Assembly: GCA_028023455.1 (NCBI GenBank)
Contig: JAQFVV010006341.1
Coordinates: 1,242,001-1,306,000, forward strand
Length of the DNA stretch: 64,000 bases
Source: Epiperipatus broadwayi
Taxonomy: Eukaryota > Onychophora > Udeonychophora > Euonychophora > Peripatidae
Reading direction: 5' to 3'
A program made the translations under genes and the position numbers. Numbering within the stretch: position 1 is the stretch's first letter; each line of letters opens with the position of its first letter. Positions 48,240-59,618 of the stretch are shown in pieces. Below the pieces are notes generated by a model, which worked only from the letters and a program-made list of their open reading frames with translations, was not told the origin of the DNA and ran no database searches.

Positions 48240-49370
48240 TATATTTCTTTTTTTCATGGTTATATGATGCAAATAAAGTATTTTTGAGTTACACTGTGTA
48301 TTCTTCATATTTAGAGACAAATTTGCATCCACCATTGTCAAAGTTAAGTTTTTTTTTAAAAAATTTGTCTCAAGTATCTCAAGTAGTACAAGATCGAGTA
48401 TGAAACAAAAAATGAAACTGCATATGAAGTAGTGGAATATTCAGAATCAGTGGATTAACAAAATGTTTATTTTCTTCAGTTTCACCATCAACTGATTTCA
48501 AGTTTATATTAAAAATAAATATGGGGGATTCAAACTTAGACTTTCAAGCACCTTTCAACATATCCATTCTATCTCATATCACTGATACACATAATCACAC
48601 ACATGTAGAAATAATCAATAATCACCAATATATGTCTTTCATGCTGAACCAGCACTCATCAGTTGGTCCAGATTATCATCTCTCACACATATACATAATC
48701 AGCATGGGATTTGGGATTTCCATCATCAGATTTTCAATGGTATGGATGGCTAAAGAGTTGGGGGTTGAAATAGATTGAAACCTGTCCATTAAAGTATGAA
48801 GATTTGTTGTCTTAATACAACTGAGCAGAGATTATGTATATGTGTGAGAGATGATAATATAGACCAACTGATGAGTTGCTGGTTCAGCACAAAATATGTA
48901 TATTGGTGATTATTGATATTTTTTACATGTCTGTGATCATGTGTATCAGTGATATGAGACAGGGTGGATAGTTGAAAAGTGCTTAAAAGTTTGAGTTCAA
49001 ATCCCCTATATTTACAATTAGGCTCCAGGTATATGAAAAGTGCCTGTATTTCAAATATTAAAAATAAATAAATAAAATAAGTTGACTTCACAAGGTTGGA
49101 ATATGTTGTGCTTCATCAGTTTTATTTAAATTTGATATTAATTAATGGTGAAACTCAAGATAATAAACAATTTGTTAATCCACATATTCTGAATATTCAA
49201 CTGTTTCATGCTCAGTCTCATTTTTTTACTTCGCACTCAATCTCAATATGACTTTGAGATCTAATGATTCATCTTTTAAACCTTGACCTTGACAATAGTA
49301 GATGTTATTTCATTGAAACATTGGGAATAAATACAAAATAATACATGGTTTAATCCAAAAATTATTTTAT
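48240..49370. mobile_element. Nested 1.1-kb palindrome: family H-like outer arms, inverted family A inside
   Basis: The outer arms (48240-48515 and 49085-49370) are inverted: 'ggaatattcagaatc.gtgg', 'attaacaaa.tgtttatt' and 'agtttcaccat' recur on opposite strands. They resemble the arms of the palindrome at 5639-5972 near 'attgtcaagg'. Inside, family A text runs forward at 48520-48690 and reversed at 48820-49015, meeting near 48720-48800. The whole therefore folds back on itself over about 550 bp each side. Confidence 0.7.
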
Positions 49371-49674
49371 TTATATATTAAAATGAAAATATTCACTGGT
49401 TATGGATCTAAACAAGTACTGACTAGGCTTATCTTAGTATGATTCATAGAAATATCATATTGATGTTTCATCTGATTTGCCCAAGCAATCAACTGGGTAA
49501 TTGATCCTATATATAAAATCAGTATTTTCTCTGGAGTCTGATTGGTGAATGGATGTTTGTCTGATGTCATGTGTCAAATTCACAACCACTATGTTTATGT
49601 GAAGTAATCTGCCATTAAATAAAAATTGCTGGGGAAAAATCATCATGAGTGCTTTTAATTCCAGAGATATAATA

Positions 49675-51066
49675 TGTTGTAACGTTTATTTATATACGTT
49701 CCAAATATATTGGCATTTGGTAAAAACTAAAAAAAAAAAAAAAGTAAATTTAGATTTTTTTTTTTGACTATTTTTTTTTTTTTTAAAAAAAAAAAAAAAC
49801 GTACAGTGAAAGTTAAATTATTCTTTCGTATTTTTTTAATGTAATTAGAAATAAAAGTAGAATTGGAGAGAACAAAAGAATTCCAAAAGCAAGTAAAAAG
49901 ATAAGCTAAAAGAAAAATATTTTAGCTAATTAAACATGGCCAAAAAACTTGATAAAAAAATGAGAACTTAGTAATTGAAAAATGATAAAGACTGTATAAG
50001 ATTATAAACACAAAACGCCATGATAATAGCATGCACAGAAGTCAGAAAACTGGGCCTCTAGTATAAAAGGCAGAGGTCAGTTTGAAGAACGTCTTGGTTT
50101 GCCTGATATTCTTTTGGTTGGTTTTGGATTAAAGAATCCAGACCATTCTATGATGAAAAAGTTCTTCATACGAGAGTAGACTGGAGCTTTAGCTGACATC
50201 GTTACCGATGGACATCAGAGAAGCTTACACGACTAGCCTATGGAACCAGCACCAAGATCAATTTATAATCAATGACCATGAGCTCATTTTAACCCCAAAA
50301 AACTATGCATAGTTATCTACAACCATCGTGAATTTACTAAAACTTACCGGTAAGTTATGCTTCATTACTCCTGATTATGACCAAATTAAATGTTTTCAAA
50401 CAATTTCTAAAAGTATGTTTAAACAATCCCGATAGAGACATTAATTTTCTTGTACAAGAGACATTCATTTTTAATGAACTTTCTAAAAGAAATTTGGAAG
50501 TGAACAGTAATTGTAAAATTGTTTTATTAATTGATTCACGTCTGAATTAAGTGTGTTCTCTCTAATTTAATTGATAAATAATTTATTTCAAATATTTTTT
50601 TAATCTATTAGAATAAAAATATTTCTAATATCAATTTTCATTTGTGCGTTATTAATAATAGTTATTATTTTTTATTATTAAATTTATTATTAGTTTGATA
50701 AGATTTAAAACGTAATTTACCTTTGCCAATATGTTTGAATAAGCCCAGGGATAATAATCTCAAAAAATAATTCTCGTTACGGTATGATGCAATACCGATT
50801 AGTTTAAAAGTATTTTTTTCTTTTTTTTTTATTCGTGAGTCATTATTTGACTATTTCAGTGGACTCTTTAGAATAAAAAGGTCCTGGTATCCATATTAAA
50901 TAAATTAAAAGCTGATTTTGTCAATAGCATAATTCTCAACAATTAATAGGCCGAGTTGATCAGGAAATATAGCTGTTTTTAGAATAGAAATATAACTTTC
51001 TTCTTTTTGACATAGCTTGATCAACTCACGCGCAGTTTATATTAGTGCATAGAGGCCTAGCAAAAC
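49675..51066 (+). mobile_element. Candidate solo LTR or other insertion in family G
   Basis: The insert starts 'tgttgtaacg', a TG start seen in many LTRs, and a possible CA end falls at 51066. It has a good TATA box (tataaaag, 50062-50069) in an unusually GC-richer, TSS-like section (50030-50330). No polymerase, integrase or second LTR is present. A matching target duplication was not found with certainty, so the exact ends and identity are inference. Long A and T runs lie at 49727-49800. Confidence 0.4.
50062..50069 (+). promoter_or_regulatory. TATA box in the LTR-like insert
   Basis: 'tataaaag' lies within 'cctctagtataaaaggcaga', in a section less AT-rich than its surroundings. It is the clearest pol II core promoter motif in the window; function is inferred. 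Confidence 0.4.
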
Positions 51067-51850
51067 AGAAAATGTTATAATATATTTCACAGTAAAAGTT
51101 CCTTGATAAGTTTCAGAAACAGCCACAAACACCAATTCATAATTTGACCTTAAACTCTCTGTGCTTTCATGATTTCTCAAACCTCTAATATAATTCAGAC
51201 AAACAACATACTTAGCAATGTTTAACAAACTTTTATAAATTAACAATGTTTAATAAAAAGCATATTTACATTAAATCTTAGAAAAATATTAAAGCAACCA
51301 ATTAAAAAAAATATTACAAATATTACATTTTTAAAAAAAGTATTTCAAAAACAATTGGCAATTTTGTACTCCAACATTAATAAACAGTAACTATTAATAA
51401 AGCTAAAAAATATGATTATTCACAATCAAAAAATAAAATAAAATTATAACTTTTTATTCAGAGGGTGCTCTAGCAATTATACATTTGAAATTGTAAAGCT
51501 AGCAAATATAAATATTCAAAAATGCAAATTTTAATTTAGTTTTATTAAGATTGGTAAATTTATTTGTATAATGTTAAAATATTTTGTTTAATTTACATTA
51601 AATCTTAAAAAAATTGTTAAAGCAACAAATTATTACAAGAGTTATGGGATGAAAGCCCAGAATTTTTGTATTCTGCTGAACCAATGGTCTTTCAGACCAA
51701 TGTACAATTCTCACATTTAAAATCTTTTGTTAATTAACATTAAATGTTTAAAAAAATTAGAGCAACCAATTAAAAAAAACCACAGGCCTTTACAAGGCCA
51801 AGAACATCTGGTATTATTGTAAAAGCATCACAGAAGCATTGTAAACATTG

Positions 51851-53842
51851 ATGTATAAAATTATTAAAAATTCCACCAATAGATGTCAGAAACAGAAATT
51901 TTTACAAATATAAAGATGGGGATTGAGTAATAATATAAAAAAGAATCAGAAGCTATTCAGATTAATGGGTTTAAAATGCTTCCATATAGAAAATAATTTA
52001 TATGTATCATCATTATATTTGTTGAAACAATCTGTTTTTTTAAGGATCTTAATGACTCTTACATTCTTTTTAGTAAGGAATATCATATTTGGATAAGGTC
52101 CTGATATTTGAGGTTTATTTTATGACTAGTATTAGCAGCATGGAGTGAAATTTCTGCTGATGATGAAAGGTGCATAATTGCTCAGACCCATGTAAGAGGC
52201 TTCACTGGAAGAGTCATAAATTCATTGGGTTTCAAAAAAGATTGAGTTCTTAGGCTTGGATAGAATGTTATCATATTTTGTGGTTAGTATTATATGTTGT
52301 ATTTGTATTATAACATTTTTAAATATGTCCAATACTTTCTGTAATTGTTTTTATATAAGGAACACAGACACTAATAGTTGTATTTTTTTTGCCTTTTTGG
52401 AATTTTTATTATGATAATTTTAGGTGAATTAAAGCTTTGCTTATGATTACATTATTATAACCAATGACAAGATATTACTTATATACTTTATTAACCATTC
52501 AAAAAAAGTTTAAATGAACCAATCAATTGCATCGTTGATAGGAGGAGCTTTTATAATCTTTCACATCATTCTAATATAAACATTCAACTGTGCAAATGTA
52601 CAACACCCTTTTTGATATAAATAACAAATTCGTGACCTATGAAATTTGAAAATGTAAAAAAATCACACCACAGTATTACAATATTCCATATTTTAATATG
52701 ATGTGCAATAGCCTAAGGAAGAATTAAAATCAATGAATAATTACAATGAGTTAAATATTAACTAATTAATATTAATTAATTCACAATAATTTAATTCAAC
52801 TTTAACAATTGCTAAACTGAAGACAATATAAATAATTAACTATTCAACAAAACTTAAACAAATCATTTTATCAAATAAGTAGTAGAAAACATCACTTTTG
52901 ACAACCCACACTAAAATTTTACTATATAATTAAAATTTGAATTCTGGAAAAATCCCTCATGATTTTTTCATGCTTTGACACTAGATTTGTCCTATACTTG
53001 GTATTTGTGCAAAAATAGCTTAATGTATTGCAACTGAAAACTAATTGTGAGTCTGCCTCCAGCTATTATGTAATATTGGAAATCATGAAACAATTGTCTC
53101 TCAGGGTGTTTGTCTACTAGGTTTATCATCATGTTAAAAATATTAAGAATTCATTGTTAGTGATTTGATTGGCTACCTTGTTGAAATTTCATTGGAGTAG
53201 TTAATTTATATATTATTTCCAGTTTAACAAAATTGATATTTAAATTTCAATATTACAAAGAAATCAAGTCATATGTCACATGACCTAATTTAACAAGCTT
53301 GTGTGTGTGTGTGAGGTGTGTAAATTAATATGACTTGCAAAAAATATATTTATATAATTTGACTTCATTTCAAGTCACACTCAAATATCACATGAGGAAA
53401 GGCCCCATAGACAGAGAAAAATTAAAAAGACCCTTCTTATAAGTCAATTTAAAGTTGCTATCATAAATAGACAATATGTTAATATTGAAATTAAAAGTTT
53501 GAAACTCACGTGACATCTGTTTCTCATCCCTTAATTTTAATTGATTATGACTATGGTTTAGGTAGTCAAAAATATTTCTGCTCAAATTATATATTATTAT
53601 TATTTATTTATACAACTACTTTTTTTAAAAAAACATATAGTTCTCTATATGGAATTATATATATAAACCGACATGGACAGATATAAGCTTTAATAATCTC
53701 TTGAAACATTGATTGTTTAATTGCTACACTGTATAATAAAATGATCCTACATTTTGGTCTGTTTATAAATCATATAGCTATTGGAGCTTACATCTATTCA
53801 AGCTTGCATATATTTAAAAAATGAATATAAGTTTTTACTTAC
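51851..53842. other. AT-rich stretch, part of the GPCR intron on its downstream side
   Basis: No further exon of the receptor (TM6-TM7) could be recognised. 53275-53305 repeats the 'catgacctaatttaa' text seen at 46230-46255. A short ORF at 53388-53585 has no recognised domain. Confidence 0.45.
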
Positions 53843-54139
53843 CTTTATGTGAAGCCCAATTGCTGTTTTTTGTTGATTTTTGATAAGTTAGTATTTTTCC
53901 TTTACTCCATATTGTCACAATAATCACGGAGTAACATGTGGTTATGATAATTGCCGGAATAATAAATAATACTACTGCAACTATTGTCAGATATAGCTTC
54001 CAATGCCATGGTTCTGGAAAGTCTATCCAACATTGGTAACTTCTGTTAACATATCTTTCTTCGTAGAAAACTAAAATTGGTGTGGAAAATAAAAAGCTAA
54101 GCATCCATGCAATGCCTGTTAAAATTCTTGCTCTTTTTC
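53843..54139 (-). CDS. Internal exon of a neuropeptide GPCR (CCAP / neuropeptide S receptor-like), TM4 to TM5
   Basis: A 297-bp exon on the minus strand. The acceptor at 54140-54141 follows a pyrimidine-rich intron end (tttgttttgtttag). The donor GTAAGT reads from 53842 to 53837. It enters with one base of a codon already supplied and keeps the frame. It encodes about 99 residues: TM4 with Trp12 and Pro21 (RARILTGIAWMLSF), extracellular loop 2 with an N-R-S glycosylation site at 32-34 and the disulfide Cys37 in YQCWIDF, TM5 with Pro62 and Tyr70 eight residues apart (class A positions 5.50 and 5.58), and the start of intracellular loop 3 (IWSKGK). The QCWI, W.LY.TIVA and TIW.K blocks are those I know from CCAP and neuropeptide S receptors. 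This is a plasma-membrane receptor signalling through G proteins. Other exons lie outside, or were not found in, the window. Confidence 0.85.
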
Positions 54140-54177
54140 CTAAACAAAACAAAAATAAAACATATATATAGAGAGAG

Positions 54178-54337
54178 AAATATTTAATATGTGAGGTATC
54201 CATTCATAATTACTCAATTAAAAAACACTCAACCTGGCTTTGTGCAGGTGGCTTTCATTAACTACTATTATAGGTTGTGTCTTTTGTAATTGAGTAATTA
54301 TAAATGGATAACTTCACACATTAAATATTTCCATCTA
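54178..54337. repeat. Hairpin in the intron upstream of the GPCR exon (P)
   Basis: Arms 54178-54236 and 54282-54337 are inverted: 'aaatatttaatatgtgagg', 'catt.ataattactcaatt' and 'acaacct'-like blocks pair with their complements. Confidence 0.75.
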
Positions 54338-54371
54338 AAATATCCATTAAAATATTATATATATAATTATT

Positions 54372-54633
54372 ATTGAAATAATAATTTGAACGGTTTACAA
54401 ACTATTATAAACAATCCTTAAATCCGCAGAAGTACTTTCGGTTAATTTCTTAAATCTGCCTACTTTTTTATTTATTTTTTTTGTTGTTTTTTTTTTAGTT
54501 TTTTTTTTTTTGTTGTTCTTTCTTTGAATTTAATAGCAGTTGAGGCAGGCTTAAGAAATTAACCAAAAGTACTTCTGTGGATTTAAGGATTGTTTATAAT
54601 AGTTTGTAAACCGTTAAAGTTATTATTTCAATT
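54372..54633. repeat. Hairpin in the intron upstream of the GPCR exon (Q)
   Basis: Arms of about 95 bp (54372-54470 and 54540-54633) are inverted: 'gaacggtttacaaactatta', 'acaatccttaaatcc' and 'gttaatttcttaa' pair with near-identical complements. T-rich DNA forms the loop. Confidence 0.8.
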
Positions 54634-54879
54634 ATAATTACAATTTTGTTTTAATTAACGGACATTTTATTTATATTATATATATACCAAAAAATAAAAT
54701 AAGTCTTAGCATGAATTTTCAGGATGCTTGTAATATAAGCCCTTTCCAAATATAAACACTAATCAGCCAGATGAATGGATTTTTTTTATTTATTGAAGCA
54801 CACAATGTATATATTTATATATTAAATTATAAATATTTGAAAACCAGGCACTCTTCACAAACCTGGAGCTTAATTGTAA

Positions 54880-55243
54880 ATATAGGGATTTGAACTCAGA
54901 CTTTCAAGTACCCACCAACTATCCATACTATCCCATATAACTGATAAACATGACCACACACATGTAGAAAAGATACATAATCACCAATATACGTATTTCA
55001 TGCTAAACCAGCAATCATCAGTTGGTCCAGATTATCATCTCCCACACACATATATAATCAGTTCTCAGTTTATATTAAGATAGCAAATCTTCACACTTTA
55101 ATGGACAGGCTTCAATCTACTCAAATCTCCAACTCTTCAGCCATCCATATCATTGAAAATCTGATGATGGATATTATCAATTGTATGAGATAGTGTGGAT
55201 AGGTAATGGGTGCTTGAAAGTCTGAGTTCAAACCCTATATTTA
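54880..55243 (+). repeat. Family A repeat with inverted terminal extension
   Basis: It begins 'tatagggatttgaactcaga' and ends with the complement of that text ('tctgagttcaaaccctata'), so it has about 65-bp terminal inverted repeats. In between it runs through 'cagttggtccagattatc' to 'gaaaatctgatgatgga' in the usual order. Confidence 0.75.
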
Positions 55244-55660
55244 TTAAATTATAAAGTAAGTGAATGTATAAATAAATAAATATTATTCACATTAATGCTT
55301 TAAATAGATGATCCAAATTATAATGATATATATATATATTGCCTTGAATATTTCCAACAAACATAATTCTATGTGTATAAAGAAACAATTTCTTCTCAGC
55401 TGAATCTTGAATTTAAGATAACCAACTTATTAATTTCATAAATGATTTAACAAACTTTTAAAATTTTTATCTACTACAAAAGCTAGTACAGACAATATAT
55501 AATTTTATTTATGTAATTTTAGTTACTTATTTTATTTATATTTAATATTTTGATATAGAATGCTTGACTTAGTTTTACAGTTTAATCATGATAGTTTTCA
55601 AATATTCAGCCTAAAAGAAAAATCAGCTTTGTTTTTTAAATGTTTTCTACCTCCTAAAAG
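55244..55660. other. AT-rich stretch, no gene recognised
   Basis: Short (TA)n near 55326-55339; nothing else. Confidence 0.4.
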
Positions 55661-56175
55661 AAATATATAGGGGATTTGAATGCAGACTTTGTACTGTAGA
55701 AAAAAATCATATTTCAAAATAAAATGCTATAAGGTCTGCCCATCTATTGTATATGTATGTAAATGGATTATGTCCTGTACATGAGGGGTCAGAGTGACTT
55801 GTGGTCAACATGGGTAAGATGAGAAGGTTGGCACTAGGGTGGGCTTTGAGCATTCCACCATCAGATTTTCAATGAAATGGATGGTTGAAGAGGTGTGATG
55901 TGAAGTAGTTTGAAGCCTGTCCATTAAAGTATGAAGTTTGGCTATCTTAATATAAACTGAGCTTTGATTGTATATATGTGTGGAGATGATAATTGGGATC
56001 AACTGTTGAGTGCTGATTTAGCATAAAATATGTATATTGGTGATTATATGTCTTTTTGACATGTGTGTGATGAAGTGATGGATGGTTGCAGGTCACGTCA
56101 AAGTCTGAGTTTAAACTCCCTATATATTACATATATAAGTGCAGGTATGAATAAGCCTATACTGTAGAAATAATT
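55661..56175 (-). repeat. Family A repeat, unit plus linker (period 468)
   Basis: The linker block 'tactgtagaaa' occurs at 55692 and again at 56160, bracketing one complete unit in minus orientation (55750-56112). The arrangement mirrors the tandem copies at 2153-2990. A partial 'ggggatttgaatgcagactt' end lies at 55670. Confidence 0.75.
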
Positions 56176-56539
56176 CATATTTTTAAAAGAAATAACGAAG
56201 TGATTTTAATAATTAAAGTTTAATTAAGTTAAATCATTATTTCTCTTAATGAAAAGTTTTAAAAAAGAATACCCAAGTGAGCTATTATGAGTAATTTGGA
56301 AAGTCAGTGTGCAATAAAGAAAGGTTTTCAGAATTTTTGGGCTTACATTTTTTCATCACTTTTGTATAGATAATCATTCTTAAATGTAATCAGTTTTGTT
56401 ACAACTTTTATCTCATATGTCTTCAATTAACTCTTGGTTTAATGGTAGATTTAATGGAATAATATTTTGACCCCAGATAAGTTTTTGTATTTAAATAAAT
56501 GTAAATATCCCAATTCAAAACAAAGCAAAACTCTCCATA

Positions 56540-56715
56540 CAGTAGTGCCATCTTGTGCCAACAAGAGCAATCAATGGATGCCAGAAGGCTTGTGCATAAA
56601 ATCCCTATCTAGTGCCTACTCATCCAATATCCTCCTGGCTTGTGGCCTTTGTCAGTGAGGAGCCTTGGATCTTAGAGCACTGCACCTAGATCTTAGGCAC
56701 AAGATGGCACTACTG
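56540..56715. mobile_element. Tc1/mariner-type MITE, family K copy 2
   Basis: A 176-bp element between TA dinucleotides (56538-56539, 56716-56717). Terminal inverted repeats 'cagtagtgccatcttgtgcc' are exact at both ends over 20 bp. The interior shares 'ataaaatccctatctagtgc' with copy 1 at 22481. Confidence 0.8.
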
Positions 56716-57061
56716 TATGGAGAGTTTTGCTTTGTTTTGAATTGTTTAATAACAATTATGTGCTAGTATGAGATAGTGATCATGTGATGTTTAGTGGTTT
56801 AAATATCCCAATGCATATCACTAGTTGAAAATTCAAATATTCTCAGAGGGTGTTACCAGAAAAACATTATTAGGTGGCTGATTTGAGATTTTGAATAAAT
56901 TTATGTTTTTTTGTGAATAAATATAGATTTTTGTACAAGTAAAAATAAGACATCCCTGAAAATAAGCCCTAAGATGTATTTTGTAGCAAAAATTAATATA
57001 TGACTAGGTCTTATTTTTGGGAAAACACAGTATAAACTTTAAATTAAATATAATCAGTGTG

Positions 57062-57225
57062 TATGTAAACAAAGGGAGTAAATTATCCTCCTCCAAGCTA
57101 CAAATTAAAAGCACTCTAAATATTGAATAAAGAATAGAATGAATCCATCTATTTTTGGAAAATGGATTCATTCTATTCTTGAGCCTTTGTTCAGCCTGCA
57201 AGAGAGTGATTTACTCTTTGTTTAT
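57062..57225. repeat. Hairpin repeat
   Basis: The core 'aagaatagaatgaatccat' (57129-57147) is exactly inverted at 57161-57179 around a 13-base loop. Outer text 'gtaaacaaagggagtaaa' pairs imperfectly with 'tttactctttgttta'. Confidence 0.8.
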
Positions 57226-57882
57226 ATATATATAAGAAAGGATTCATTTTGGCAGTTAGAGAAAAATATAATTCTTCAGCCATTTATTCACACATTAACT
57301 TAACTATCCATAACATCAATTATAATAAAACACATTCTGGAAAAAAATGAACAATATGACCAGAAAGTGCTAATGGAACCTATAGAGATTTTTAGAAGAT
57401 CTAAGAGCATAAATAAAAATGTGAATTAAAGAAAATTAACAATATTTGGAAAAAACTATTAGAGGATAAAGTATTTTTTAGAACTTCTCAAGAGAAGAAA
57501 ATAGCAAAAGAAAAAATTAACAATTTTAAATCTCACCACGCACATTCTTGTCATTTAAGAAAGAAGCTCTAAGGAATGTAGTTGTGATTATACTGAAACA
57601 GCAGCTATTTAGCTATTATATATTTTTATTACACGGAAGCTAGCGGAAATAATACTATGACAATATATATATATGCGTGTGCGTGCAATATAAAAAAAGT
57701 AAAAAACACAAATACAAAAAAAAAAAGATCCACTTAACAAATTTTCAAAACAGTTTGCTGAACTAAAAATTAAAAGAAATAAATTGTGATTAAATAAAAT
57801 CTCAAAAAAAAGATTTTTCAACATCCATTAACTTATTACCAAATCCACCACTTCCTTTATTTTGCTGTAATCTCTTATATAA

Positions 57883-58000
57883 ATGCAATTTATCCACTAT
57901 ACTTTGAACACGTTTTAGCAAAAAACCCTTTTTATTGTACATATATGTACAATGAAGTTTTTTGCTTAAAAATGTTCAAAGTATAGTGGATAAATTGCAT
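57883..58000. repeat. Hairpin, family L copy 2
   Basis: 'atgcaatttatccactatac' and its complement form the arms; 'acatatatgt' forms the loop. Matches the hairpin at 22750-22850. Confidence 0.75.
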
Positions 58001-58490
58001 TCATTAATATATTTATCTGAATGTAGATAGTGTCAAAATTGTGAATACATTAATGCTTTCGTGGTGAGATAAATATATCATACACTTAAAACCTATTATT
58101 AAAACTAAATGATTCAAATTAATGCCATTAATGATTTAAAATAATAAAATCATAACTTTGCCAATTGTAAAACTATAACTTATGTTCAATTGAATTTAAT
58201 AAATGTTTGAACTATTATAACTAACAATAAATTTGGCATTTTACATAAAAATGAAAACAGTCAAGTTTCTAAATACTCAATTTATCAGATCATTTAAATG
58301 ATGATTTAAAAATAGTCATATTGCAGAATAATATTTCCTCCGCAAGGGAGAGCAAACAGAAAGAAAAATTTTCTATTTAAATTAAGATTTTACATCTTTA
58401 TGATATGAACATGAACATAGGCATTATCATGTCCTTGGATTACCTGGTTTCCTAATGCTTTATTTTTATTCATTAATTATCTCTGTTTAA
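58001..58490. other. AT-rich stretch, no gene recognised
   Basis: Nothing recognised. Confidence 0.35.
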
Positions 58491-58498
58491 TGTGTTAA

Positions 58499-58966
58499 CC
58501 TCAGGGATTGTCAATTAGTAGTAATTGATGATTTTTTTAGCAACATCAAAAGCTAAAAGTTATCTCTGCATACATAGATATAGTCTCGTTTATTTTTTTT
58601 ATTATTATAATAAATCCATGTAAATACTTAAATCAATTTATACAACTCTCTGGAAAAGTTTAAAATGTTATTTGCATAGTGCCAAGAAATATATTCATTC
58701 ACATTCTCATACTTATAAAAACAGCTTTCTGGGTTTAAATCCATATAAGAACATGGGTTTGAAGTAAAAGCAGTATTTTCCTTTATTTCAACAAAAACTC
58801 CAACAAAAGATCTATTATATGGTAATAAGAAAACTTAGCCTCAGAGATTGTCAATTAGTAATAATTGATAGTTTCTCAGCAATATACATAGCTAAAACTC
58901 TTATCTCTGTTTATGTGAATATAATTTCATTTCTATTAATTATTATAATAACAATCCATTGAAATA

Positions 58967-58970
<4 letters not shown>
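58499..58970. repeat. Direct repeat of about 145 bp, 340 bp apart
   Basis: 58499-58640 and 58839-58970 share 'gattgtcaattagta.taat', 'ttatctctg' and 'ttattataataa' blocks in order, with moderate divergence. Confidence 0.65.

Positions 58971-59023
<53 letters not shown>
58971..59023. repeat. (TA)n microsatellite
   Basis: About 24 uninterrupted TA repeats. Confidence 0.97.
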
Positions 59024-59026
<3 letters not shown>

Positions 59027-59618
59027 TGAGAAATATTGATTACTATATTTTACTGTGAATGTTTAGGTGGTTACTGGTTAGAATCTAATTACATCATTAT
59101 CCCAGATTAGCTTTAGGCACTATTTCACTTATTATTTCTAAATAATACATGGGCAATTTAAAAGTATTGCAGTTTGTATTGTTAATTGACTATTTATTAG
59201 TCTGCATTACAGTGACATGTTTATTTCATGTTTAAAGAGGTTTATTTAAACATCAATGTATCAATATTTCATACTCTGTAGTCAAGTTGCAATCTTTAAG
59301 TGTCCATATATATTCAATGGACCATTAGTAAGAATGGATTTCCATTCTTGCTATTAAAAGGTGTGAAGGTTGCCTTGACAGCAGTGAGAAATATTGATTA
59401 CTATATTTTACTGTGAATGTTTAGGTGGTTACTGGTTGGAATCTAATTACATCATTATCCCAGATTAGCTTTAGACACTATTTCACTTATTATTTCTAAA
59501 TAATACATGGGCAATTTAAAAGTATTGCAGTTTGTAATGTTAATTGACTATTTATTAATCTGCATTGCAGTGACATGTTTATTTCATGTTTAATGAGGTT
59601 TATTTAAACTTCAATGTA
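59024..59618. repeat. Tandem duplication, 358-bp unit (family F)
   Basis: 'cagtgagaaatattgattac' begins at 59024 and again at 59382. The first 237 bp are nearly identical in both. Copy 1 continues to the family F end ('ggttgccttgacag'); copy 2 stops at 'caatgta' (about 59618). Confidence 0.85.

Larger units (their letters stand above)
49495..51850 (+). repeat. Family G dispersed repeat, copy 2, split by a 1.4-kb insertion
   Basis: Segments 49495-49674 and about 51065-51850 together match copy 1 at 43540-45925. The break falls within 'agagatataata', where copy 1 reads on without interruption ('agagatatagaatatattt' at 44537). The final part matches 45730-45925, including 'accaattaaaaaaaac'. 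Confidence 0.65.

Noticed and set aside
53388-53585. A second GPCR exon downstream of the TM4-TM5 exon
   Set aside because: The text has no TM6 motif (no C-W-x-P) and is not hydrophobic enough.
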